Assembly: GCF_029051645.1 (NCBI RefSeq) | Contig: NZ_JAACFS010000025.1 | Location: forward strand, 46,275 to 110,274 | DNA length: 64,000 bases | Direction of reading: 5' to 3' | From: Bradyrhizobium sp. CSA112 | GTDB taxonomy: Bacteria; Pseudomonadota; Alphaproteobacteria; Rhizobiales; Xanthobacteraceae | Shown: positions 44,940 through 53,316 of the stretch, piece by piece | Layout: each line of letters opens with the position of its first letter | How positions within the stretch are numbered: position 1 is the stretch's first letter | Made by a program: the position numbers and the translations under genes | Notes under the pieces: generated by a model | Told to the model about the DNA's origin: nothing | The model's database searches: none | The model's input: the letters and a program-made list of their open reading frames with translations, nothing else

Positions 44940-45718
44940 GCGAGGCAGTGCTGCTGACCGCAAAGGGACTCGGCGTACGGCTCGCCGGCCGCGTCGTGCT
45001 GCAAGACGTTTCGCTGGCGCTCTCGCCGGGACATCTGGTGGCGCTGGTCGGACCAAACGGCGCCGGCAAGACCACGCTGTTGCGGGCGTTGGCGGGATTG
45101 ATCCCGTCCGAAGGCGAGATCGAAATCGGCGGCCATGCGCTGGCTTCGCTGCCGCTGCGCGAGCGCGCAAAACGCTTCGGCTATTTGCCGCAGGGACACG
45201 TCGTGCACTGGCCGCTGCCGGCGCGCGATATCGTGGCGCTTGGCCGCTATCCGCATGGCGCCACCGATCCGGCGCGCCTGTCGCCTGGGGATACGGAGGC
45301 GGTGCTGCGCGCGATGCAGGCGGTCGACGTGATGGAGTTCAGCGATCGCCGCGTCACCGAATTGTCCGGCGGCGAGCGCAGCCGCGTTGCGCTGGCCCGT
45401 GCGCTGGCGGTAGAGGCACCGGTCATCCTCGCCGACGAGCCGACCGCCTCGCTCGATCCGCGGCACCAGATCGACGTCATGAAAAATCTGCGCGCGACCG
45501 CCGACAAGGGCGTGCTCGTCATCGTGGTGACGCACGACCTGGGCCTCGCCGCGCGTTTCGCCGATCACATGCTGGTGCTGCGCGAAGGCCGATTGGTGTC
45601 GCAGGGCGCGCCGGCAGACGCGCTGTCCGAGCAGGTGATGGCGGATGTGTTCCGAATCTCGGTCTATCGCGCGGAATTCCAGCGCGAGGCCGTGATTGTG
45701 CCGTGGGCCGATATCTGA
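44936..45718 (+). CDS. btuD: ABC transporter ATP-binding protein (BtuD/FecE-like)
   Basis: A 260-aa ATPase for the permease at 43896. Walker A is GPNGAGKTTLLRAL, the signature is LSGGERSRVALAR and Walker B is VILADEPTASLDPRH. Its start overlaps the permease stop, and its stop shares one base with the next start (TGATG at 45716-45720), so the three genes form one coupled operon. Confidence 0.9.
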   Translation: MSEAVLLTAKGLGVRLAGRVVLQDVSLALSPGHLVALVGPNGAGKTTLLRALAGLIPSEGEIEIGGHALASLPLRERAKRFGYLPQGHVVHWPLPARDIVALGRYPHGATDPARLSPGDTEAVLRAMQAVDVMEFSDRRVTELSGGERSRVALARALAVEAPVILADEPTASLDPRHQIDVMKNLRATADKGVLVIVVTHDLGLAARFADHMLVLREGRLVSQGAPADALSEQVMADVFRISVYRAEFQREAVIVPWADI

Positions 45719-46554
45719 TGCAGTGGCTATTCGGAGTTCTGATCGCGATCGCCGCGCTGGCGGTGTCTGGCAGCGCCGCGCTCGCAGCCAATCTGCCGCG
45801 CCTAGTGTCGATGAATGTTTGCACCGACCAATTGCTGCTGACGCTTGCCGACCCCGAACAGATACTGGGATTGAGCCGGTTTTCGCGGGACGGCTGGCAA
45901 TCGCATGCAGGCGACATCAGCCGCTATCCGGTGCTGTCCGGCGGCGCTGAGGATGTGCTGCTCATCAGACCCGACATCGTCGTCGCCAGCGCGTTCGACA
46001 AGCGTTCGACGCGGGAGCTGCTGAAGGCCAAGGGACTTCGCCTTGCCGAACTCGCCGTGCCGCGAACCCTCGATGAAGCGCGGCAGCAGATCCGTGAGGC
46101 CGGCGACATCACCGGTCATCCCGATCGCGCAGCGGCGGAAATCGCGCGGCTTGATGCCGCGCTGGCGCGCGCCCGCCACGCAGTTTCCGAGCAGCATTAC
46201 CGCGTGCTGCCGCTGTCGCGGCGCGGCTGGGTGGCCGGCAGCGACAGTTTCGTCGGTTCGCTGCTCAGCGAAATTGGCTTGCGTAGCGCGGCCGGCGATC
46301 TCGGTTTCAGCTTCGGCGGATTTGCCTCGCTGGAGGCTATCGTGAACTTGAGGCCCGACTTCATCGTGGTTTCGCAGGCCGGCGATTATGCGAGGGACGA
46401 CGGCCAGGCGTTCCTGCTGCATCCGGCGCTGGAGCGCTTCTATCCGCCGGAAAGGCGCATCGTGATTCCGGAGCGCATGACCGAGTGCGGCGGCGTGATG
46501 CTGGCGGATGCGCTGGATGCGCTGACGGCAGAGTTAAAGCGGGTGGGGCGGTGA
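45718..46554 (+). CDS. btuF: periplasmic binding protein for cobalamin-type uptake (BtuF-like)
   Basis: A 278-aa periplasmic binding protein of the helical-backbone (FecB/BtuF) class. The signal peptide MQWLFGVLIAIAALAVSGSA is cleaved near ALAA. The mature start PRLVSMNVCTDQLLLTLADP is family-typical. The second lobe contains GFSFGGFASLEAIVNLRPDF and ends RMTECGGVMLADALDAL. ATG 45718 was chosen over an upstream GTG (45703) because it makes the TGATG coupling with the ATPase gene and starts the signal peptide directly. Confidence 0.85.
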   Translation: MQWLFGVLIAIAALAVSGSAALAANLPRLVSMNVCTDQLLLTLADPEQILGLSRFSRDGWQSHAGDISRYPVLSGGAEDVLLIRPDIVVASAFDKRSTRELLKAKGLRLAELAVPRTLDEARQQIREAGDITGHPDRAAAEIARLDAALARARHAVSEQHYRVLPLSRRGWVAGSDSFVGSLLSEIGLRSAAGDLGFSFGGFASLEAIVNLRPDFIVVSQAGDYARDDGQAFLLHPALERFYPPERRIVIPERMTECGGVMLADALDALTAELKRVGR

Positions 46555-46569
46555 TGTCCCCGACAAAAT

Positions 46570-46692
46570 TATCTCGTCGTCCCTGCGAACGCAGGGACCC
46601 ATAACCACAGGGCGTTGTAACTTAAGCAAGACGTCGGCCACTGCCTTCAATCATCCAGGCCGCGGCGTACCCTGCGTTCGCAGGGACGACAC
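46570..46692. repeat. GTCGTCCCTGCGAACGCAGGG paired repeat
   Basis: Same family as 26776-26955: CGTCGTCCCTGCGAACGCAG at the left and GCGTTCGCAGGGACGAC at the right, with a short spacer. It fills the gap between two convergent genes. Confidence 0.8.
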
Positions 46693-46697
46693 CGATC

Positions 46698-47738
46698 TTA
46701 CCCCATAACCACCGGTCCGCCGACCTTCTTCCACGCGTCGATGCCGCCTTCGATATGCGCCGTGTTGGCCAGCCCCGCATTCTTCGCGGCGGTAACTGCC
46801 ATTGCCGAGCGTTCGCCGAAGGCGCAGAAGAACACCACGCGGCGGCCGGTCGCGGCGGCGACTTCGCGCAGCACGCCGCCGGGCTTGAGGCTCTCGCAAA
46901 TGCCGGGATAGGGCGCATGCAGCGCGCCCGAGATCGTGCCGTGCTTGGCGCGCTCGCTGGTTTCGCGCAAATCGACCAGCAGGATATCGGGCCGGCCGAG
47001 GCTGTTGATCGCGTCGCGGGCAGAGAGCGCGAGCCCCTGCTTGGCAAGCTCCTCCTGATGCAGGCCGACATGCATGTTGGCGGGCACCACGACATCCATC
47101 ATCTTCGGGTTTGGCAGCTTCAGATTGGCCATCAGCTCGATATATTCGTCGACCGAGCGCACCTGCAGCCGCGGATTGTAGCGCCGCTCTTCGCCGATGG
47201 TGGAAACCGTGTCGCCCTTGTAGTCGTGGGCGGGGAATACCATGGTTTCGTCGGGCAGCTTCAGCAGCCGGTTGAAAATCGATTCATATTGCGCGCGTGA
47301 AGAGCCGTTCTGGAAATCGGTGCGGCCGGTGCCGCGGATCAGGAGCGTGTCGCCGGTGAAGACGCGATCGCCCATCAGGTAAGAGTAGGAATCGTCGGTG
47401 TGGCCGGGCGTGTACATGACGTCGAGGCTCAGCCCCTCGATCATCACCTTGTCGCCGTCGGAAACCCGCATCGACACCACGTCGGCCTTGCTCTGCTCGC
47501 CCATGATGGTGATGCACTGGGTGCGATCGCGCAGTTCGCCGAGGCCCGTGACGTGGTCGGCGTGCAGATGGGTGTCGACCGCCTTCACCAGCCGCAGATC
47601 GAGCTCGCGCAGGAGCTGGCAGTAGCGGTCGGCCTTCTCCAGCACGGGATCGAGGATCAAAGCCTCGCCGCCGGCGCGGCTCGCCAGCAGGTAGCTGTAG
47701 GTGCCCGAAACGCTGTCGAAGAGTTGGCGAAAGATCAT
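46698..47738 (-). CDS. persulfide dioxygenase-like MBL-fold protein fused to a rhodanese domain
   Basis: A 346-aa cytoplasmic enzyme. The N-terminal metallo-beta-lactamase fold (about 1-235) is of the ETHE1 type, with iron-binding THLHADHVTG, YTPGHTDDSY, FTGDTLL and VFPAHDYKG. The C-terminal rhodanese domain (about 255-346) has the active cysteine in FFCAFGERSA and an HIEGGIDAWKKVGGPV end. ETHE1 enzymes oxidise glutathione persulfide to sulfite, and rhodaneses move sulfane sulfur, so one polypeptide could do both. It follows the sox operon on the same strand, 220 bp downstream of the DsrE-like gene. Confidence 0.9.
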   Translation of the reverse strand: MIFRQLFDSVSGTYSYLLASRAGGEALILDPVLEKADRYCQLLRELDLRLVKAVDTHLHADHVTGLGELRDRTQCITIMGEQSKADVVSMRVSDGDKVMIEGLSLDVMYTPGHTDDSYSYLMGDRVFTGDTLLIRGTGRTDFQNGSSRAQYESIFNRLLKLPDETMVFPAHDYKGDTVSTIGEERRYNPRLQVRSVDEYIELMANLKLPNPKMMDVVVPANMHVGLHQEELAKQGLALSARDAINSLGRPDILLVDLRETSERAKHGTISGALHAPYPGICESLKPGGVLREVAAATGRRVVFFCAFGERSAMAVTAAKNAGLANTAHIEGGIDAWKKVGGPVVMG

Positions 47739-47825
47739 GGCTACACGTCCGCGTTAATTCAGATCGGATCAGGGCGGATGTAGTTCCAGCCCTGCTCCTG
47801 CAATTTCCATTAAATATACCACGCC

Positions 47826-47953
47826 TCCGTCATTGCGAGGAGCCACCGGGTCCGGCCTTCGGCCGGCCCGATGATAAACTCCGCGACGAAGCAATCCATG
47901 CATCCGCATGGGGATAGATGGATTGCTTCGCTTCGCTCGCAATGACGGCGGAG
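47826..47953. repeat. GTCATTGCGAGGAGCC...GCTCGCAATGACGG repeat
   Basis: Ends CCGTCATTGCGAGGAGCCAC and TTCGCTCGCAATGACGG form a dyad. Inside are GGCCTTCGGCC, GAAGCAATCCATGCATCCG and a second GGATTGCTTCGC. It lies between the DsrE-like and persulfide dioxygenase genes, so the latter may have its own promoter. Confidence 0.8.
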
Positions 47954-47957
47954 GCGC

Positions 47958-48419
47958 TCACGGCCGCACCAGCGTATACCCATTCTCCGTCAGAAACAGA
48001 ATCTGCGCGACGCCGACCTGCACCGGCGTTGCCGCTGATATGAACTCCGGCCGCTTGCCCGCCTCGCGTTCGAGCGTATCGACGGTGTTGAGGCAGATAT
48101 CGAAGCGCGCGCCTTGCGCCACCAGGCTCTCGACCATCTTGCGGTTGGGATTTTCCGGGCGCAGCAGGTCGATGCCGGGGCCGAACGCCACGACCTCGAT
48201 CGCGACCTTGTCGGGATCGTAGAATTTCATCAGATTGCTGGCGACACTGAGCACGAGCCCCTGCTTGCGCGGGTCGTTGTCGGAGAGCTGGAGCACGATC
48301 TTGTGCTCCGCAAACGGCTTGTCCTGCAACGGCGCCTGTTGGGCGCGGGCATCGGGCGCGGCCGCTGCGATCAATGCCGCTGCGGCCATGGTGCGAATGA
48401 TGGTCGAAAAACCGCTCAT
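47958..48419 (-). CDS. exported DsrE/DsrF-like protein of the sox operon
   Basis: A 153-aa protein with a signal peptide (MSGFSTIIRTMAAAALIAAA, cleaved near DARAQQ). The mature part has a DsrE-like fold: HKIVLQLSDNDPRKQGLVLS, IEVVAFGPGIDLLRP, and FDICLNTVDTLEREAG. Cys130-type residues of sulfur-carrying DsrE proteins would fall near FDICLNTV, so it could bind sulfane sulfur. It overlaps the soxB stop by 4 bp (ATGA), so it belongs to the sox transcript. Periplasmic relatives are often linked to sulfur oxidation, but their role is not settled. Confidence 0.78.
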   Translation of the reverse strand: MSGFSTIIRTMAAAALIAAAAPDARAQQAPLQDKPFAEHKIVLQLSDNDPRKQGLVLSVASNLMKFYDPDKVAIEVVAFGPGIDLLRPENPNRKMVESLVAQGARFDICLNTVDTLEREAGKRPEFISAATPVQVGVAQILFLTENGYTLVRP

Positions 48420-50164
48420 CCCTGTCCCGCAATGCCCGGATTGTCTTCAACGCCTTTCAGCGTCACGCCCGGCGGCGCCCGATTGGGCGGCTTACCTGAA
48501 CGCAGATGCCTGGCGACCACATCCCAGATCGGCGCGCCGGTCTGTTCGTTGACGGAGGCCCAGCCCGCCACCTTGTAACGCTTGCCGGCTTGCAGCGCGC
48601 GGCCGTTGTCGAGCTTCACATCGGAAATCCGCCTGCCCACGGATTCGTCCGGCGTGCAGGTGTAGGCGAGACCGCCGACGCGGACCATGTCGCCGCCCTG
48701 CTGGTAATACGGATCGGTGTTGAAGAGATTGTCGCAGATGTCTTCCAGCACGTCCTTGATCTGGCCGCCGGTCATGGTCTGGACGTAGGTCTCCGGATAG
48801 CTGACGGCGGTCTGCGCCAGCACGTCCTCCATCGTCAGCGGCTGCCCTGCCAGCGCGGTGGTGCCCCAGCGGAAGCCGGGCGACAGCGCGATCTCGGCGT
48901 TCAATTCGCCGAGAAGCGCGTCGCAGATGAGCTGGTCCATGCTGCCGCTGAAATTGCCGCGGCGATAGAGCAGGCGGTCGGCGACACCGATCTTCTCGTC
49001 GAGGCTGACTGCATGCGGCTCGCGCGTCTTGTCGATCAGCGCCTGCATTGCCGGATCGGGCTTCAGCAACTCCGAAAACACCGGCAGCAGCCGGTAGCGC
49101 ACATTGCTGACCTTGCCCTTGCCGATGTCGAGATCGAGCACCGCCAGAAACTTGCCGTTCGAACCGGCATTGGTGACGAGCGTGACGCCCGCCGGATTGG
49201 TCACGGGAATCGGCTGCGGCACGGCGTCGTGGGTGTGGCCGCCGAGAATGACGTCGATGCCGGTAACGCGGCTTGCGAGCTTGAGGTCGACATCCATGCC
49301 GTTATGCGAGAGCAGAATGACGGCATCGACCTTGTCGTCGTTGCGATGGGTGTCGACGAGCTTTTGCAGCTCGTCGTCGCGGATGCCGAATTTCCAGTCC
49401 GGCGTGAAGCGCTTGGGGTGCGCGATCGGCACGTAAGGGAACGCCTGTCCAATCACGGCGACACGACGCCCGCCGATCTCCTTGATGACAGACGGCTTGA
49501 AGACGCGCCCCGAAGCGGGATCGAACGCCTTGGCGTCGTTGAAGGCGGCTTCCTCGGTGAGAAAAACGTTCTGCGCCAGGAATTCGCCCTTGAAGCGTTC
49601 GAGGTTGGCGCGCAGCGCCTTCTCGCCATAGGTGAATTCCCAATGGCCGGTCATCGCCTCGATGCCGAGCAGGTTGGCGGCCTCGACCATGTCGACGCCC
49701 CGCATGGTATTGGCGAGGCCGGTGCCCTGCCAGAGGTCGCCGCCGTCGAGCAGCAGCGAGCGCCCGCTGCCCACCTCGCTGCGCATCCGGTCGATCAATG
49801 TCTTTAGATGCGCAAAGCCGCCGAGCTTGCCGAATCTTCCGGCGGCTTTCTCGAATTCGATGCAGGTGAAAGCGTAGGCGTCGGCACTGTCGAGCCGGAT
49901 GCCGAAGCGATCGAGGAAGGCGCGTCCGACCAGATGCGGCGGGTTGCCCCGCATCGGCCCAACGCCGAGATTGACACTCGGCTCGCGGAAAAACACCGGC
50001 CGAAGCTGCGCATGGGTATCGGTGATGTGCAGGATGCGCGCATTGCCGAAGCGCTCGAGGTCGTAAACGCCCGCATTATCGGCGCCGCGCGCCAGCCGTG
50101 GCAGGCTGCCGGACAGGGTGGCTGCGCCCGCTAGCGTCAGGAAATCGCGGCGGCGGATGGTCAT
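48416..50164 (-). CDS. soxB: SoxB, thiosulfohydrolase
   Basis: A 582-aa periplasmic enzyme that hydrolyses the terminal sulfone group from SoxY-bound thiosulfate, releasing sulfate. The twin-arginine leader is MTIRRRDFLTLAGAATLSGS. The metallophosphatase part has HITDTHAQLRPVFFREPS, LLLDGGDLWQGTGLAN, GHWEFTYG and LLSHNGMDVDLKLA, which carry the dimanganese ligands. The 5'-nucleotidase-like C-terminal domain covers about 380-560. It lies between the soxK-like gene and the dsrE-like gene. Confidence 0.96.
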   Translation of the reverse strand: MTIRRRDFLTLAGAATLSGSLPRLARGADNAGVYDLERFGNARILHITDTHAQLRPVFFREPSVNLGVGPMRGNPPHLVGRAFLDRFGIRLDSADAYAFTCIEFEKAAGRFGKLGGFAHLKTLIDRMRSEVGSGRSLLLDGGDLWQGTGLANTMRGVDMVEAANLLGIEAMTGHWEFTYGEKALRANLERFKGEFLAQNVFLTEEAAFNDAKAFDPASGRVFKPSVIKEIGGRRVAVIGQAFPYVPIAHPKRFTPDWKFGIRDDELQKLVDTHRNDDKVDAVILLSHNGMDVDLKLASRVTGIDVILGGHTHDAVPQPIPVTNPAGVTLVTNAGSNGKFLAVLDLDIGKGKVSNVRYRLLPVFSELLKPDPAMQALIDKTREPHAVSLDEKIGVADRLLYRRGNFSGSMDQLICDALLGELNAEIALSPGFRWGTTALAGQPLTMEDVLAQTAVSYPETYVQTMTGGQIKDVLEDICDNLFNTDPYYQQGGDMVRVGGLAYTCTPDESVGRRISDVKLDNGRALQAGKRYKVAGWASVNEQTGAPIWDVVARHLRSGKPPNRAPPGVTLKGVEDNPGIAGQG

Positions 50165-50191
50165 GCGGGGTCTCAGCGCGTCGTAACGGTT

Positions 50192-50509
50192 TTAGCGTAT
50201 TTCCATATCCTTCCAGCGGGTCTTCTCGCTGGTGGCCTGGAAGATCGAAGCCTTGGCCAGGGCCTCAGCTTCCTTGGCCGACGCGGTGGCCTTGTCGAAT
50301 TCGCCGGCATCGGCCGCCTTCTTCGCCGCAGCCAGCGTGTTCGCCGTGGTGGTCCATTGGTTGCGAAGCTTGCCGGCCTCCTTGTTGGCGGCTTCAGCCG
50401 CGGCGTAGGCCGCCTTGAAGTCGTCCTCGGAGCTCGCGGCAAGCGCGGATGTCCCGCCCGCGGCGAGCAGCGCCAGAACTAATGCAGATTTGAGCATCAT
50501 GTTCCTCAT
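50192..50509 (-). CDS. SoxXA-binding protein (SoxK-like)
   Basis: A 105-aa periplasmic protein. The signal peptide is MRNMMLKSALVLALLAAG, cleaved near ALAASS. The mature part is one long alanine- and lysine-rich helix (FKAAYAAAEAANKEAGKLRN, then ANTLAAAKKAADAGEFDKA) and ends TRWKDMEIR. This is the form and place of SoxK/SoxXA-binding proteins, which stabilise the SoxXA cytochrome. It overlaps the soxA stop by 4 bp, which supports the role. Confidence 0.85.
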   Translation of the reverse strand: MRNMMLKSALVLALLAAGGTSALAASSEDDFKAAYAAAEAANKEAGKLRNQWTTTANTLAAAKKAADAGEFDKATASAKEAEALAKASIFQATSEKTRWKDMEIR

Positions 50510-51372
50510 GGCCGCGCTCCCGGACCCGATATCGGCAGTCCGTTGCTGACATAGGACAGGTAGTATTCGACGTTGCGATATTCATCGTCCTGCGGGCTGA
50601 GCGGCACGCCGCGGATCTGGCTGTTGCAGGTGGTGAAGCGCCGGCTGGTGGTTCCCATGCCGCTCCACTCCGAGCGATAGATCGGCATCGCATTGACGAT
50701 GCCGAGCGCGGGCGCGAGGACTTCGGCGCGGATGCGCTCACCCGGGCTTTGTACGTGGCAGGTGGCGCAGGAGAAATTGAGTTGGCCGCGCCGCGTGTAG
50801 AAATATTCCTTGCCCTTCTCGTAGGCCTCGAGCGCGCGGGGGTCGTTCGGGATCTTGATGTCCATCGGCTTGCCGCGCGAGGTGAAGGCCATATAGGCGG
50901 TCAGTGCCGCCATTTCGTCCTTCACATAGGAATACGGCTGTTCGCCATTGGCCTCGCGACAGCGGTTCAAGGCCAGTTCGAGCGTGATGACCTTGCCTTC
51001 CTTCTCGTCGAAGTAAGGGTAGTTCTGGCGTATGCCGATACCTTTATTGGGAAAGCAATCTTCGTAGCTCTTGCCGTTCTTGAACGGCTTGGAAAACATT
51101 TCCTTGCCCATTTCGAGCGAGAACTCGTAGGGCGGGAATTGTTCCTTCTCCTGCCACTGCCGGTGCAGGTCCTCGTTCATCGAATAGGGGCCGTTGACGA
51201 AATCCTCGAGTTTCACCTTCGGAAATTTGTCGGTGAAGAATTTTCTGAACGCCTTGGCGTCGGCGACGGGATCGACCTTGTCGGCAGCGCCCGAGGGCAG
51301 GGTGCTCGCAACCGTCAAAGCCGCGAGTGCAAGGGCTGCGGACGCCAGATAGATCGCGGATCGCAGCTTCAT
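50506..51372 (-). CDS. soxA: SoxA, diheme-type c cytochrome subunit with one visible heme site
   Basis: A 288-aa periplasmic cytochrome c subunit of SoxXA, which attaches thiosulfate to SoxY. The signal peptide is MKLRSAIYLASAALALAALT. The C-terminal heme site is FSCATCHVQSPGERIR, and the unusual cysteine ligand that takes part in the reaction is likely in FTTCNSQIRGVPL. The N-terminal domain has only single cysteines (YEDCFPNKGIGIR and ALNRCREAN) and no CxxCH, so this is the one-heme form. ATG 51372 was chosen because it overlaps the soxZ stop (ATGA); longer frames enter soxZ. Confidence 0.95.
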   Translation of the reverse strand: MKLRSAIYLASAALALAALTVASTLPSGAADKVDPVADAKAFRKFFTDKFPKVKLEDFVNGPYSMNEDLHRQWQEKEQFPPYEFSLEMGKEMFSKPFKNGKSYEDCFPNKGIGIRQNYPYFDEKEGKVITLELALNRCREANGEQPYSYVKDEMAALTAYMAFTSRGKPMDIKIPNDPRALEAYEKGKEYFYTRRGQLNFSCATCHVQSPGERIRAEVLAPALGIVNAMPIYRSEWSGMGTTSRRFTTCNSQIRGVPLSPQDDEYRNVEYYLSYVSNGLPISGPGARP

Positions 51373-51680
51373 TGGATCTTCGCCGTGGTGGTGTCGGTCG
51401 CGCCCTTGTTGTCGACCCAACTGATCTTCAGCTCGTCGCCCTTCTTGGCGCCCTTGAACGCGAACTTGACGTAGGGGTCTTTGGAGATACCACCGCCCCA
51501 ATCGGCGGCGAACACGTTCTTGCCGTCATGCTCGAAGGTGAGCTGCTGGATGAAGTGCGGTGGAATGGTCTCGCCCTTGGCGTTCTTGACGAAGCCGGAA
51601 TCCATCGGATGCTGGATCAGCGCCTGCACCTCGGTGATGTCGCCGTTCGAAGAAGCGCGCACGCGAATGGTGGATGCCAT
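51369..51680 (-). CDS. soxZ: SoxZ, sulfur carrier partner protein
   Basis: A 103-aa protein of immunoglobulin-like fold that binds SoxY. It starts MASTIRVRASSNGDITEVQA and contains ALIQHPMDSGFVKNAKGETI and TFEHDGKNVFAADWGGGIS. There is no signal peptide, as usual: SoxZ is carried to the periplasm with SoxY through the Tat system. ATG 51680 is the normal family start; the frame can be extended to 51713 into soxY. Confidence 0.95.
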   Translation of the reverse strand: MASTIRVRASSNGDITEVQALIQHPMDSGFVKNAKGETIPPHFIQQLTFEHDGKNVFAADWGGGISKDPYVKFAFKGAKKGDELKISWVDNKGATDTTTAKIQ

Positions 51681-51700
51681 GTGAGTTCTCCCTCGATGCC

Positions 51701-52195
51701 TTAACCGCCGCAACCGCCGACGGTGACTTTGACTTCCTTAGAGGCGCTGTAGAGCTTGCCGCCGGCTTCCACCAGCACGGTCACATTGCTGGTCTTGGCC
51801 ATCTTGATGCGGTTGGCGACGCTCGGCAGCGTGCCGGCCGGAATGTTATACTTTGCGATCAGCACGTTCGGATTCTCGCTGACGAGGAACGCAACCGAGG
51901 TTACGTCGGCAAGTGTTGTAGAGACCGAGATCGGCACCACGGCGCCGTTCTCGGCGATTTCAGGCGCGTCCATCTTCACCTTGTCCGAGGGCTCAGCGGT
52001 CTTGCCGTAGAGCGTCTTGATGACGTCGGGGTCGCTCTTCTGCTTGAACGCCTCTTCCGGATATTTGTCGTTGGCCGCAGCGAGCGCCGGCGTCAGGCCA
52101 AAGGGAAGATTGCCGAGGCCGACAAGCGCGACCGCGCCTGCGCCCTGCAGGATCAGCCGGCGCGTGGCCGAAAACTTGACGTCAGTCATATCCAT
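51701..52195 (-). CDS. soxY: SoxY, thiosulfate-carrying protein
   Basis: A 164-aa periplasmic carrier. The N-terminus has a twin-arginine signal (TRRLILQGAGAVALVGLG, cleaved near ALAAAN). The C-terminus is the hallmark swinging arm VTVGGCGG, in which the single cysteine bears the sulfur intermediates. ATG 52195 follows GGAGAAATTGG. The soxZ start is 20 bp beyond its stop. It carries intermediates between SoxXA, SoxB and SoxCD. Confidence 0.96.
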   Translation of the reverse strand: MDMTDVKFSATRRLILQGAGAVALVGLGNLPFGLTPALAAANDKYPEEAFKQKSDPDVIKTLYGKTAEPSDKVKMDAPEIAENGAVVPISVSTTLADVTSVAFLVSENPNVLIAKYNIPAGTLPSVANRIKMAKTSNVTVLVEAGGKLYSASKEVKVTVGGCGG

Positions 52196-52253
52196 CCAAT
52201 TTCTCCTAAAGCGTGCGCTCGCACGTCACAGCCCTGAATCTCTTGGTCTTGCT

Positions 52254-52625
52254 TCACAGCGTTTGCAGGAAATCAACGACCGCTTCGATTTCCTTTGGAG
52301 TCAGAATCCGGTTTCGTCCGAATGGCGGCATCACCGTCAGGGGATTGCGCTCGGTTTCATCGTGAACGATCGCGACGAGATCTGCGCGATTGGGATACTT
52401 GCTGTTGATGTCGATCAGTTCCGGTCCGATGGAGCCCGGAAGGTTGCCGCCCTTGATGACATGGCAGGTAAGGCAATTGCCCTTGCTGCGATCGAAGGCG
52501 AGCTTCTGGCCTTCGGCCGCGGCGGACTGCGCATGTGCCGTGCTTGCCGACAGGAAAGCGCCGATCACAAGCGCCAGCGCGAACGCCGGGAGCATTGCGG
52601 GTTTCGTCAGTGAATGGTCGGTCAC
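52254..52625 (-). CDS. soxX: SoxX, monoheme c cytochrome subunit
   Basis: A 123-aa periplasmic cytochrome, partner of SoxA. It has a signal peptide (MLPAFALALVIGAFLSAS within the N-terminus, cleaved near AHAQSA). The heme site is GNCLTCHVIKGGNLPGSIGP and the methionine ligand is in VMPPFGRNRIL. I chose GTG 52625 because GGAAAC precedes it and it lies 16 bp after the soxD stop; ATG 52664 would overlap soxD. An internal ATG at the signal peptide is also possible. Confidence 0.88.
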   Translation of the reverse strand: MTDHSLTKPAMLPAFALALVIGAFLSASTAHAQSAAAEGQKLAFDRSKGNCLTCHVIKGGNLPGSIGPELIDINSKYPNRADLVAIVHDETERNPLTVMPPFGRNRILTPKEIEAVVDFLQTL

Positions 52626-52641
52626 AGGCGTTTCCGTATCT

Positions 52642-53316
52642 TTATTTCGGTTGCATGGTATCAAGCGGCCCGGTCGTGCGTGGCGTCAGGTCCCTGCCTT
52701 CGGCCGTCGACGATATCCTGACATCGGCGGCGTCCACGCAAGCGTTCATGCAGGGTTTTGCCATCGTATCGGGTCGCGGGTCGGTCCAGATGAAATTGTC
52801 GCGATTGCGCATTTTGACCTTCGGCAAGCTGTTGCGATCGGCAACGAAATCATGGGGAACGAGGTCGTTCAGGCTCAGAATATAGGCGGTCAAAGCATAA
52901 ACGTCGTCCGCTGACAATGTGTGCGGCGCAGACATCGGCATGGCGCGGTTAATATAGTCCCATAGGGTCGGGGCAAACGGCCAGTAGCTGCCGACCGTCG
53001 GCTCCGGACGCTCGTCCCGGAGCGACCCGACGCCGCCCACCAGCTTCGGGAAGCGGCCTTCGCCTTCGCCGAAGGTTCCATGACAGGCGGCGCATTGCTC
53101 GGCATAGACGTCGGCGCCCCGGTCGACCGTGCTCTTGCCTGGCGGCAGGCCCGTTCCGTCCTCGCCGCGCACGTCGATGTCCCATCCGGCGATCTGCGCC
53201 GGCGTGGCCACGCTGCCGTAACCAAACGAGCCGGGCTCTGTCGCGCCTGCGAGGCCTCCGACGGCTGCAAGCAGGACGACGGCAATCGGCAGGCAAATCT
53301 TACCCGAGCTGTACAT
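52642..53316 (-). CDS. soxD: SoxD, c-type cytochrome subunit of sulfane dehydrogenase
   Basis: A 224-aa periplasmic cytochrome, electron-accepting partner of SoxC. The signal peptide is MYSSGKICLPIAVVLLAAVG, cleaved near GATE. The mature start FGYGSVATPAQIAGWDIDV is typical. The heme site is AEQCAACHGTFGEGEGRFP, the methionine ligand is probably in AMPMSAPHTL, and an extra cysteine pair (KPCMNACVD) is in the tail. The usual second heme domain is absent, so this is the short one-heme form. ATG 53316 follows GGAAG and overlaps the soxC 3' end by 17 bp. Confidence 0.92.
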   Translation of the reverse strand: MYSSGKICLPIAVVLLAAVGGLAGATEPGSFGYGSVATPAQIAGWDIDVRGEDGTGLPPGKSTVDRGADVYAEQCAACHGTFGEGEGRFPKLVGGVGSLRDERPEPTVGSYWPFAPTLWDYINRAMPMSAPHTLSADDVYALTAYILSLNDLVPHDFVADRNSLPKVKMRNRDNFIWTDPRPDTMAKPCMNACVDAADVRISSTAEGRDLTPRTTGPLDTMQPK

